From JAPXSY01 sp034003585 (GTDB lineage Bacteria > Verrucomicrobiota > Kiritimatiellia > RFP12 > UBA1067): DNA of 64,000 nt. A program made the position numbers and the translations under genes. The stretch spans positions 1-64,000 of the forward strand of contig JAVEYH010000006.1 of NCBI GenBank assembly GCA_034003585.1, in the 5' to 3' direction. Positions 8,862 through 18,074 of this stretch are shown piece after piece. The stretch's first letter is position 1; each line of letters starts with the position of its first letter. Under the pieces are notes generated by a model, which had not been told where the DNA came from, made no database searches, and saw nothing but the letters and a program-made list of their open reading frames with translations.

Positions 8862-10376
8862 ATGAAAATCGGGTTTGACAATGATACCTATCTGTCCGAA
8901 CAGACAGAGGAGATTTTGCGGCGGACCGAACAGAACGGCAACAAACTCTATATCGAGTTCGGCGGCAAGCTGATGCACGACATGCATGCGGCCCGCGTGC
9001 TGCCGGGATATGACCCCAACGTCAAACTCCGGCTGCTGCAGAAACTCAAGGACCAGGCCGAAATTCTGCTGTGCATTTTCGCGGGGGACATCGAGCGCAA
9101 GAAAATGCGGGCGGATTTCGGCATCTCGTACGATTCGGACGCGCTGAAACTGATCGACGGCCTGCGCGGCTGGGGGTTGCTGGTCCGCGCGGTGGTCATC
9201 ACGCGCTTCAGCGGGCAGCATGCGGCCAAGCAGTTCCGCGCCCGGCTGGAGCACCGGGGGGTGCGCGTCTACTACCACTACGTCACGCAGGGCTATCCCG
9301 CGGATGTGGACACCATCGTCAGCCCCGACGGATACGGCGCGAATGAGTTTGTGGAGACGGAACGGCCGATCGTCGTGGTGACCGGACCCGGTCCCGGCAG
9401 CGGCAAGCTGGCGACGTGCCTGACTCAACTGTATCACGAGCGGAATCTGGGGCGGGTCGCGGGGTACGCGAAATTCGAGACGTTCCCGGTGTGGAACCTG
9501 CCGCTGGAGCATCCGGTCAATGTCGCCTACGAGGCCGCGACGGTGGACTTGAACGACAGCAACATGGTGGACCCCTACCACCTGCAGGCCTACAACCGGG
9601 TGTCGATCAATTACAATCGCGATGTGGACGCTTTCCCGCTGCTGCGCGCCATTTGGGAGAAGATGACGAACGAGGAGTGCCCGTACAAATCGCCGACGGA
9701 CATGGGGGTGAACCGCGTGGGCTTCGGGATCACGGAGGATGCGGTGGTGTGCGAGGCGGCGCGGCAGGAGGTGATCCGGCGGTATTTCCGGCATCTCTGC
9801 GAGTATGCCGCGGGCCAGACCGAGCATGCGACGGTTGACCGCGTCGAGCTGCTGATGCACAAACTCAAGCAGATGCCGGAGGACCGCATCGTGGTGAAAC
9901 CCGCGCGGCAGGCGGGGCAGGACGCGATGAAACAGGGCAAGGGCCGGAACGGCATCTTCTGCGGGGCCGCGGTGCAGCTCAAGGACGGGCGCATCGTGGT
10001 CGGGAAGAACTCGGAGCAGATGCACGCCGCGGCCAGCATGGTGCTCAACGCGATCAAGGTGCTGGCCGGCATTCCGGATCAGATCCATCTGATCGCGCCG
10101 CAGGTCGTGCAGTCGATCGTCCACATGAAGCATGACATTCTCAAGGGCAAGTACACCAGCCTCAATCTGGATGAGGCGCTGATCGGGCTCGCCATCAGTT
10201 GCGCCACGAATCCCGCGGCCCAGATCGCGATGGAGCGGCTGAATGATCTGCGCGATTGCGAGATGCACATGACGCACATGGTCACGCCCGGCGATGAGGC
10301 GGGGTTGCGGCGGGTGGGCCTGCGCGCGACCTGCGATCCCTTTTTCGCCACGTCCGACCTGTTTGTGGACACGTGA
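8862..10376 (+). CDS. DUF1846 family protein
   Basis: The 504-residue protein starts with MKIGFDNDTYLSEQTEEIL, the hallmark N-terminus of the DUF1846 family, and keeps the family's conserved GFGITEDA and NRVSINYNRDVDAFPLL segments. A glycine-rich loop, VVTGPGPGSGKLAT (about residue 168), resembles a P-loop and suggests nucleotide binding. Later segments include GKNSEQMHAAASMVLNA, and near the C-terminus MHMTHMV. The family is widespread in anaerobes and Firmicutes and has no established biochemical role that I know of. An in-frame extension upstream to 8529 is rejected because it runs over the esterase gene and both promoters. The gene stands alone. Confidence 0.85.
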   Translation: MKIGFDNDTYLSEQTEEILRRTEQNGNKLYIEFGGKLMHDMHAARVLPGYDPNVKLRLLQKLKDQAEILLCIFAGDIERKKMRADFGISYDSDALKLIDGLRGWGLLVRAVVITRFSGQHAAKQFRARLEHRGVRVYYHYVTQGYPADVDTIVSPDGYGANEFVETERPIVVVTGPGPGSGKLATCLTQLYHERNLGRVAGYAKFETFPVWNLPLEHPVNVAYEAATVDLNDSNMVDPYHLQAYNRVSINYNRDVDAFPLLRAIWEKMTNEECPYKSPTDMGVNRVGFGITEDAVVCEAARQEVIRRYFRHLCEYAAGQTEHATVDRVELLMHKLKQMPEDRIVVKPARQAGQDAMKQGKGRNGIFCGAAVQLKDGRIVVGKNSEQMHAAASMVLNAIKVLAGIPDQIHLIAPQVVQSIVHMKHDILKGKYTSLNLDEALIGLAISCATNPAAQIAMERLNDLRDCEMHMTHMVTPGDEAGLRRVGLRATCDPFFATSDLFVDT

Positions 10377-10391
10377 CGTCCGGCGCGCGCC

Positions 10392-10883
10392 TCACCCGGC
10401 GCCGCAACGGACCTCGTGCCATTGCATGCGGTCGCCCTCGAACACGAAGCGGCCCTCGAACGGGCGCCCCGCGAGCAGGAGCGGGATCCAGAGCCGGTCG
10501 TCCGCCCACATGAGGTCATAGGGCAATTCGCCCTCGTCGCACCAGAACGGCGCGGCCTCGTCGGTCTCGGTCAGTTCGCCGTGGAATCCCGTTGCGGTGA
10601 AGACCTGGCAGCGGAGCGCGTACCCGTCGGTGAAGGCGAACTCCAGTTGTCCGGCGGGACGGGGGTTCAGCGGCGTGAGGCCGACCTCCTCGCGGGTCTC
10701 GCGGACCGCCGCCTGTTCCGGCGTTTCGCCCGGCTCGATGCGCCCCCCCGGCGCATTCACCTTGCCCCGGCCCAGACCGCGCTTCTTGACGATCAGCAGG
10801 AACCGGCCCGCGCTGCGGATGAACGTGAGCACCGCCCGATCTTTCGGCACCCATTTTTCCCAATCCATCTCGACACGTTCCAT
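10392..10883 (-). CDS. Nudix hydrolase, MutT/MTH1-like (8-oxo-dGTP diphosphatase-like)
   Basis: This 163-residue protein has a complete Nudix box starting GGRIEPGETPEQAAVRETRE and ending EEVGL, matching Gx5Ex7REUxEExGU. The preceding KKRGLGRGKVNAPGG and the later WCDEGELPYDLMWADDRLWIP resemble mammalian MTH1-type 8-oxo-dGTPases more than classical MutT. It probably sanitises oxidised nucleotides in the cytoplasm. A second in-frame ATG lies five codons in and could be the true start, since no clear ribosome-binding site precedes either. It lies downstream of the nucleoside deoxyribosyltransferase-like gene on the same strand, separated by a purine-rich repeat tract. It converges on the DUF1846 gene. 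Confidence 0.85.
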   Translation of the reverse strand: MERVEMDWEKWVPKDRAVLTFIRSAGRFLLIVKKRGLGRGKVNAPGGRIEPGETPEQAAVRETREEVGLTPLNPRPAGQLEFAFTDGYALRCQVFTATGFHGELTETDEAAPFWCDEGELPYDLMWADDRLWIPLLLAGRPFEGRFVFEGDRMQWHEVRCGAG

Positions 10884-10912
10884 CCGGACTCACCCCGCCT
10901 TTTCCTTCTTAC

Positions 10913-10960
10913 CCCGCACCTCTTCCTTCTTCCTTCTTCCTTCTTACTTATTCCTTCCTA
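10913..10960. repeat. Intergenic degenerate CTTCTTC (GAAGAAG) short-period tract
   Basis: The plus strand is almost pure pyrimidine, built from imperfect CTTCCTT/CTTCTTC units with a period close to 7. It extends to the stop codon (10958-10960) of the deoxyribosyltransferase-like gene, so on the minus strand it is a GA-rich spacer between that gene and the Nudix gene. It resembles in style the tracts at 6431-6470, 33861-33907 and 36486-36577. Confidence 0.6.
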
Positions 10961-11374
10961 CTCGACATGCCGGGTGATGAAGTGGTCGCGGAGATAGGCG
11001 ATCGCCGCATCCAGTGACGGCAGGATCTTTGTGCAGTAACGCACCATCCACGGAGAGCAGTCCTGAAAGCCGAACGGGGAGAAGGCGACCACGAATTTGC
11101 CGAGGTCATGCGCGGCGAAGAACACCTCCATCGAGGTGCCGATCGAGGTTTTGCTGTAGTTGACCAGCAGGATATCCGCATCGCGCACGTCCTGGAGGTC
11201 GAACTCCACGATCTCGTTGGCGCTGTCCACCTCGCGGTCCTTGAAATTGCGGCGCATGGGGTCCAGCAGCACAAACTGGTCACGCAGCCCCTCTTTGGCG
11301 CGCTCGCGCCACGTCTGGGCCAGATCGGGATGCTCATCCATGATCGGGCCGCTGAGGTAGATTTTCTTTTTCAC
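10958..11374 (-). CDS. Nucleoside 2-deoxyribosyltransferase-like protein
   Basis: The 138-residue protein starts with KKKIYLSGPIMDEHPD. The SGP phosphate/sugar loop near the N-terminus, the internal FDLQDVRDADILLVNY and the GTSMEVFFAAHDLGKFVVAF segment, whose Glu corresponds to the family's nucleophile, define the nucleoside 2-deoxyribosyltransferase fold. Such enzymes exchange bases between deoxyribonucleosides or hydrolyse nucleoside monophosphates (DNPH1-like). I use GTG at 11374 as start: it is directly before the first conserved strand and no ATG lies between it and the upstream glyA stop. It sits 31 bases downstream of rpiB-glyA and upstream of a Nudix gene, suggesting a nucleotide-metabolism operon. 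Confidence 0.75.
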   Translation of the reverse strand: MKKKIYLSGPIMDEHPDLAQTWRERAKEGLRDQFVLLDPMRRNFKDREVDSANEIVEFDLQDVRDADILLVNYSKTSIGTSMEVFFAAHDLGKFVVAFSPFGFQDCSPWMVRYCTKILPSLDAAIAYLRDHFITRHVE

Positions 11375-11405
11375 GATTGGTGCCGGCCGCTGCCGGGGGC
11401 GTGTT

Positions 11406-13082
<1,677 letters not shown>

Positions 13083-13115
13083 TGCACTCCGGGATTGAAG
13101 GGTAGGGGGGTCAGG

Positions 13116-14006
13116 TTAGCGGGTGGCGTCCGTCACGCCGCGGAAATATCCGATCGATTCGGCGATACCGTCAAACGGGTCGGCCATGTCTTTCTCGTAT
13201 TCGAGACTGCAGACGCCCGCATAGCGCACCGCGCGCAGCGCGCGCACGAACGCCGGCAGGTCGATCCGGCCGCGCGGCATCTCAATGCCCTTGCCGCTCT
13301 TGTCGGCCGCGGTCACGTTTTTGATGTGGATGTCGTACACGCGGTCGGCGTAACGCAGCAGGGCCTGGACCGGGTCTTTGCCGTCCCGGTACTGGTGGCC
13401 GATGTCCAGGCAGAGCCCGATGCGCGGATCCAGATCCGCGATCATCCCCATGGCGCTTTCGGCGGTGGGGAACAGCTCCGGCATGTCGGGGCCGTGGTTG
13501 TGGATGGCGAAGCAGATGTCATGCTCCCGCACCCGATCCTGCACCCGGCGCAGCACCCGCGCCGAAGCCACGCGTTTTTTGCCGTCCCGGTCATAGGGCA
13601 CGCCCACCAGCGTCCGGGTGCCGACGCGCTTGGCGTAGGCGAACGCCGCGTCCACCTCCTCGTCGGTCGACATGTAGATGGGGCCGACCCCGTATCCGGT
13701 CACCCCGTAGGTGCGGCAGGTCTCATGGAAATCGGCGATCTCCTGCTCCGTGCTGGCGAGCGGCAGGTGGAAATCCTTGATGCACAAAAACCGCACGTCG
13801 ATCTTCCGCAGCATCTCCAGCGTCTGGGTCAGGGTAAACTTATGGAACGTGTATCCGGCGATGCCCAGACGGAACGGATCGGTCGAGGCGGCCGGGGTTG
13901 GCCGGATGCGCGGTGCGGTGGCGCAGCCCGCCGCGAGACCGCACGCGCCGGCCCAGGCCGCGGTGCCGATTCCCGCCTGTTTGAAAAAAGAACGTCGGGT
14001 CGTCAT
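13116..14006 (-). CDS. Exported sugar phosphate isomerase/epimerase-like TIM barrel (xylose isomerase-like)
   Basis: The start at 14006 has a strong GAGGAGGG eight bases upstream. The N-terminus MTTRRSFFKQAGIGTAAWAGACGLAAGCA holds a twin-arginine-like RR-SFFK motif, a hydrophobic stretch and a Cys (AAGC) that could be lipidated, so export by Tat and anchoring as a lipoprotein is likely. The mature about 270 residues match the AP endonuclease family 2/xylose isomerase-like barrel: LGIAGYTFHKF, FLCIKDFHLPL, ICFAIHNHGPDMPE, GLCLDIGHQYRDG, VYDIHIKNVT and a late SLEYEKD. The His/Asp/Glu residues fit divalent-metal binding. The exported form is common in PVC bacteria and Bacteroidetes; substrate unknown. 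Confidence 0.8.
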   Translation of the reverse strand: MTTRRSFFKQAGIGTAAWAGACGLAAGCATAPRIRPTPAASTDPFRLGIAGYTFHKFTLTQTLEMLRKIDVRFLCIKDFHLPLASTEQEIADFHETCRTYGVTGYGVGPIYMSTDEEVDAAFAYAKRVGTRTLVGVPYDRDGKKRVASARVLRRVQDRVREHDICFAIHNHGPDMPELFPTAESAMGMIADLDPRIGLCLDIGHQYRDGKDPVQALLRYADRVYDIHIKNVTAADKSGKGIEMPRGRIDLPAFVRALRAVRYAGVCSLEYEKDMADPFDGIAESIGYFRGVTDATR

Positions 14007-14034
14007 GCTTCCCTCCTCAAGATGGAAAAGTGCG

Positions 14035-14063
14035 TTTGTAAACGGGACCGCCCCTAAAGTCAA
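14035..14063 (-). promoter_or_regulatory. Sigma70-type promoter for the exported isomerase-like gene
   Basis: Minus-strand TTGACT (14063-14058) and TACAAA (14040-14035) are spaced by 17 bases, about 29 bases before the ATG at 14006. The remaining divergent spacer up to pheT shows only weak promoter matches on the plus strand. Confidence 0.5.
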
Positions 14064-14177
14064 GAGCATTCGCGGCGCCTGCGGGGCAAGAAAAACAGGC
14101 TGATTCTTCTGGCTGATCTCCGGTGCGGATTATGCTATCCTTCTTTCTCGTTTTGAGCGAAAGAAGGGTTTTGGGGC

Positions 14178-16592
14178 ATGAAAGTACCGGTCAGTTGGCT
14201 GAATGAGTTTGTGGACGTGGCGGATCTGTCGGTCAGGGAGTTGGCCGATAAGCTGACGTTCTCGGGTGTGGAGGTGGAGGGCATCGAAGAGGTCGGCGTG
14301 ACACTCGGTGACGCCTTTGTGGTGGGCGAGGTGCTGGCCTGCGCGGCGCACGCGAACTCGGATCATCTGCATGTCTGCACGGTGTCGGACGGCGAGCGGG
14401 AGTGGCAGGTGGTGTGCGGGGCGCCCAACGCGCGCGCCGGCCTGAAGGTGGCCTTCGCGCGCATCGGCGCGGTGATTCCCGAGGGCGGGTTCACGATCAA
14501 GAAGGCCAAGCTGCGCGGCGTGGAGTCGTTCGGCATGCTCTGCTCGGCGCGCGAGCTGAAACTCTCGGACGATCACGCGGGCATCATGGAGCTGGATCCC
14601 GCGCTGAAGCCGGGCACCCCGCTCCGGGACGTGCTGCCGCCGCCCGAGACGGTGCTGGATCTGGAGATCACCTGGAACCGGCCGGACTGCCTTTCGATCA
14701 TCGGCATCGCCCGCGAGTTCGCCGCGCTGCTGCGGCGGCCGCTGCGCCTGCCCCCGGTGGCGTTCGCCGAGACCGGGGAGGCGGTGGAGCGTTTCGCGAA
14801 GGTGCGCGTGGAGGATCCGGGCAAGTGTCCGCGCTACACGGCGCGCGTGATGACCGGCGTCAAGGACGGGACCGCGCCGGCCTGGATGCGGCGCCGGCTG
14901 GAGCTGTGCGGCGTGCGGGCGATCAGCCTGACGGTGGATGTGACCAACTACGTGATGCTGGAGTGCGGTCAGCCGCTGCACGCGTTCGACTACCGCGCGC
15001 TGGCGGAGCGCACGGTCGTGGTGCGCCGCGCCGCGCCGGGCGAGGCGATCACCACGCTGGACGGCGTGAAGCGTTCGCTTGACCCGGACATGCTGGTGAT
15101 CGCGGACGCCAACGCGCCGAGCGCGGTGGCGGGCATTATGGGCGGCGCGGGCAGCGAGATCGCGGCGGGCACCGAGCATGTGCTGCTGGAGAGCGCGCTG
15201 TTCGACCCGGCCTCGACCAAGTTCACCGCCACGCGGCTGGGGCTCGGCACCGAATCGTCGCGCCGCTTCGAGCGCGGCGTGGATCCGGAGCTGGCGGATT
15301 GGGCGAGCCGCAGGGCCGTGGCCCTGCTGGCGGAGCACGGGCAGGCGCGCGTGGCCCGAGGCGTCATTGATGTGGACAACCGCGCGTGGAAGGCCAGCGA
15401 GGTGGCGCTGCGTTTCGCGCGGGCGCGGGAGGTGATCGGCGTGGCGCTGCCCGATGACGAAATGGTCGGGCTGCTGACTTCGCTGGGGCTGGAGGTTCTG
15501 ACGCGTGACGGGCGGGGCGCGACCTTCCGCATTCCGTCGTGGCGGCTCGACCTGACGCTGGAGGCGGACCTGATCGAAGAGATCGCGCGCCTGCACGGGC
15601 TGGACGCGATTCCGGACCGCCTGCCGGACGCGACGGCCGTTTCCACGCTGGATGAGGGGGCGTTCCATGCGCGGGCGCGCTGCCGCCAGATTTTGCTGGG
15701 CATGGGATTCAGCGAGGCGATGCACTACAGTTTTCTTTCGTCGCAGGAGTTGGATGCGTTTGACGCGCGCCGCGCGGCGTCGCGGGCGGTGCTGCCGAAC
15801 CCGGTGAGCGCCGATTACGGCGTGCTGCGCGATACGCTGCTGCCGCAGCTCGCGGGGTCGCTCGGGCGCAACGCCTCGCGCCAGGTCGAGTGCGCGGCGC
15901 TGTTTGAGATGGGGCGCGTCTTTTTCAAAGGGGCGGACGGCGAGCCCGGCGAGGAAGAGCGTGTGGCGCTGGGCCTGATGGGGCCGTTCGGACGGCCGGC
16001 GGTGGATCGGCGGCGTCCGGTCGGCAACGAGGAGGCGCTGTTGTGGCTGAAAGGGGCGGTGGAGAATCTCGCGGCGGCCCTGCGCGCCGGCGGCCTGACC
16101 TTCGCGCGCGGCGAACACCCCGCGATGGAGACGGGGTGGGCGGTCGAGATCCGGCTCAACGGCGAACCGGTCGGGTGCATGGGGCTGCTGTCGGCGGCGT
16201 TGCGGCACGCGTGGCGCATGACCGCGCCGATGCCGCTGGCCGAACTGCGGTTGACGCCGTTGCTGGCCGGCGCGGGCGCGGCGGCCGGGATCCGGCCGGT
16301 GCCGCAGTATCCGGCGGTGCGGCGCGACATCGCGTTTGTGGCGGACGCCGCGGTGACGCACCGCGAGGTGGTCGAGACCGTGCGCCGGGCGGGACCCGGG
16401 GAATTGACCGGCGTTGGGCTTTTTGATATCTTCCAATCAAAAGAAATCGGCAAGGGAAAGCGCAGTTTGGCCTATGCGCTGGAGTTCCGTTCACCAGACC
16501 GGACCCTGACGGATCAGGAGGTGAACGCGGCGTTCGCGGAGATTGTGCAGGCGTTGAAGCAGGATCTGCGCGTGGACGTGCGGGAAGGTTGA
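14178..16592 (+). CDS. pheT: Phenylalanyl-tRNA synthetase beta subunit
   Basis: The 804-residue protein matches bacterial PheT in length and order. It opens with MKVPVSWLNEFVD, followed by the EMAP-like tRNA-binding domain (about 40-150, with ANSDHLHVC and VVCGAPN), and then the B3/B4 editing domain (YTARVM, CGQPLHAFDY). The B5 domain and the inactive synthetase-like core follow, and the C-terminal FDX-ACB anticodon-binding domain runs from VPQYPAVRRDIAF to the end. It pairs with PheS to charge tRNA-Phe and edits Tyr-tRNA-Phe. pheS, which usually lies directly upstream, is absent here; the upstream neighbour is divergent, so the subunits are unlinked in this genome. Confidence 0.95.
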   Translation: MKVPVSWLNEFVDVADLSVRELADKLTFSGVEVEGIEEVGVTLGDAFVVGEVLACAAHANSDHLHVCTVSDGEREWQVVCGAPNARAGLKVAFARIGAVIPEGGFTIKKAKLRGVESFGMLCSARELKLSDDHAGIMELDPALKPGTPLRDVLPPPETVLDLEITWNRPDCLSIIGIAREFAALLRRPLRLPPVAFAETGEAVERFAKVRVEDPGKCPRYTARVMTGVKDGTAPAWMRRRLELCGVRAISLTVDVTNYVMLECGQPLHAFDYRALAERTVVVRRAAPGEAITTLDGVKRSLDPDMLVIADANAPSAVAGIMGGAGSEIAAGTEHVLLESALFDPASTKFTATRLGLGTESSRRFERGVDPELADWASRRAVALLAEHGQARVARGVIDVDNRAWKASEVALRFARAREVIGVALPDDEMVGLLTSLGLEVLTRDGRGATFRIPSWRLDLTLEADLIEEIARLHGLDAIPDRLPDATAVSTLDEGAFHARARCRQILLGMGFSEAMHYSFLSSQELDAFDARRAASRAVLPNPVSADYGVLRDTLLPQLAGSLGRNASRQVECAALFEMGRVFFKGADGEPGEEERVALGLMGPFGRPAVDRRRPVGNEEALLWLKGAVENLAAALRAGGLTFARGEHPAMETGWAVEIRLNGEPVGCMGLLSAALRHAWRMTAPMPLAELRLTPLLAGAGAAAGIRPVPQYPAVRRDIAFVADAAVTHREVVETVRRAGPGELTGVGLFDIFQSKEIGKGKRSLAYALEFRSPDRTLTDQEVNAAFAEIVQALKQDLRVDVREG

Positions 16593-16614
16593 CCGGTCAT
16601 GGATCTTTGAAAGT

Positions 16615-16639
16615 TCCGGGTCCCGTTTCCGGACCCGGA
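16615..16639 (+). terminator. Hairpin 23 bases after pheT
   Basis: TCCGGGTCC (16615-16623) and GGACCCGGA (16631-16639) form a perfect 9-bp stem with a 7-base loop. There is no T-run, so it may be a Rho-dependent or RNA-protecting 3' structure rather than a canonical terminator. The remaining bases to 16846 show no gene. Confidence 0.4.
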
Positions 16640-16846
16640 CGACGAACGAAGTGGGCCCTGCTTTGTGCGCGGATAAGCAGCATTTCTCTGACCTTCAATT
16701 TGTTACGGGAGTTTGAGTTCGGCGCGGGACGGACACCTGCCTTGCGCGGGGACCGGAAAACGCCGGCGAAAGCACCCACCTCATTCGTGAGGTTTCAGAG
16801 GTACTGTCATACGGCAAAGCGGGGTTTTTTTTCGGATGGGGGATGC

Positions 16847-17692
16847 GTGAAAAGGGTTTTGACAGGGGCCGCGGCGGCGTGGATCGCATGCGCGGCGGTG
16901 TTCGGCCAATCGCGGGATGCGGCGGATCAGGCGGAAACGGAGCTGGGGGTCACGACGGGGGTGCCGCAGGCGACCGGTTTCGTGTTCATCGAGGGGCGTT
17001 ACCTGCCGCCGCCTTACACGGTCACGCGGAAAGGGAACGGCCTTTTCATCAACCGCACGCTCGTGGAGCGTCCGGTGCCCTGGCCGCCCGCGGCCGCGCC
17101 GCAGGCGCCGGAGACGGAAAAACGCGCGGCCGGCGATGAGGCGCCGCGGCCGCGGGCCGGACCGCAGGAAGAGACGCCGCAGACCGGGGCGCGAAAAAAG
17201 ATCGTGAGCATCGACGACCTGTTCGCCGATGAGGATCTGCACGAGGAGACCATTCCGGTTGCGGGGGAAGAGGCGGAACGCCCGGTTGCCGAGGCGGCCG
17301 CCGTGGTCGGCGGCGGCTTGTCCGCCGAGGAGGCCGCGCAGCGCAAGACGGAGGCCCTGGCAGTGCTGGAACGGCTGCGCAAGGGGTATGAGGCCGCGTT
17401 GTCGCAGGGCGAGGTGTTCTTTTTCAGTCAGCGGCACAACCGGGTGAACGGCACGTACGGGACGGCCCGTCTGCTGCTGGGCGTGCTGCCGGCGGCCCTA
17501 CGGTATGCGCAATCGCCGTCGGATCTGATGGCCCGGCTCTATCAGGGAGACATCTCGTTCATTGATCTCACCATGTGCGCCGCGTTGTACGATCACCGGA
17601 ACACGTTTCCGCTACTGGAGGAGCGGCTGGCCCGGATTGAGGAGGCGGAGCGTGAGGAGGAGCGGAAGCGTAAGGCGGCGCGGCGCCGGTAG
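16847..17692 (+). CDS. Secreted protein of unknown function
   Basis: I choose GTG at 16847: GGGGGAT lies just upstream and the product then begins with a clean signal peptide, MKRVLTGAAAAWIACAAVFGQS. The frame is open further upstream to 16589 but codes there for nothing signal-like. The mature 260 residues have a short conserved-looking region (FVFIEGRYLPPPYTVTRKGNG), a proline/glutamate-rich linker, a middle part with IVSIDDLFADEDL, and a helical C-terminus ending in a strongly charged tail (EEAEREEERKRKAARRR). I do not recognise a family. It is followed 16 bases later by the TrpR-like gene. It may be an envelope protein; no function is proposed. Confidence 0.6.
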   Translation: MKRVLTGAAAAWIACAAVFGQSRDAADQAETELGVTTGVPQATGFVFIEGRYLPPPYTVTRKGNGLFINRTLVERPVPWPPAAAPQAPETEKRAAGDEAPRPRAGPQEETPQTGARKKIVSIDDLFADEDLHEETIPVAGEEAERPVAEAAAVVGGGLSAEEAAQRKTEALAVLERLRKGYEAALSQGEVFFFSQRHNRVNGTYGTARLLLGVLPAALRYAQSPSDLMARLYQGDISFIDLTMCAALYDHRNTFPLLEERLARIEEAEREEERKRKAARRR

Positions 17693-17708
17693 CGGGAGGG
17701 GGTGGAAG

Positions 17709-18074
17709 ATGGCCAGAGCGAAACAGGTGCGGGACGGAGCGTCCTTTCGGGCGGTGGCGGGCGTATTGGCGGAGATCCGCTCCACCGGGGAGATGACCGC
17801 CTTTCTCGATGAACTGCTGACTCCCGGGGAGGTGCACGACATCTCCCTGCGGTGGAAGTTGCTCGGGTTGCTTGCGCAGGGCGTGTCGCAGCGCCGGATT
17901 GCCGAGGAACTCAAGATCAGCCTGTGCAAAATCACGCGCGGATCGAGGATCCTCAAACAAAAAGGGGCCGTGACCGCCCGTCTGCTGTCCGGCGGAAAAG
18001 CCGTCGGGACGGGGTGCGGCAAGGCGGACGGGACGAAACGGAATCTCCGGAAAGGGGCGGGCGGATGCAGGTGA
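17709..18074 (+). CDS. TrpR-family transcriptional repressor (YerC/TrpR-like)
   Basis: The 121-residue protein has a helical core in which residues about 32-80 read FLDELLTPGEVHDISLRWKL, LGLLAQGVSQRRIAEELKIS and then LCKITRGSRILK. The SQR-IAEEL...ITRGS part is the TrpR helix-turn-helix, and the PGEVHDI-RW segment matches the dimer core. Trp repressors bind aromatic amino acids and shut off their biosynthesis; the wider YerC/YecD group has unknown effectors. A strong GGAGGGGGTGGAAG precedes the ATG. Its last ten bases overlap the start of an aminotransferase gene, so the two are co-translated and repressor and enzyme may share an effector pathway. The C-terminal 35 residues are basic and unlike E. 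coli TrpR. Confidence 0.8.
   Translation: MARAKQVRDGASFRAVAGVLAEIRSTGEMTAFLDELLTPGEVHDISLRWKLLGLLAQGVSQRRIAEELKISLCKITRGSRILKQKGAVTARLLSGGKAVGTGCGKADGTKRNLRKGAGGCR

Noticed and set aside
10376..10400. GC-rich inverted bases between the DUF1846 and Nudix stops
   Set aside because: The stem is short and interrupted and no T-run follows in either direction.
14130..16436. 768-codon open frame antisense to pheT
   Set aside because: Composition is Arg/His/Gln-rich and pheT on the other strand matches its family over the whole length.
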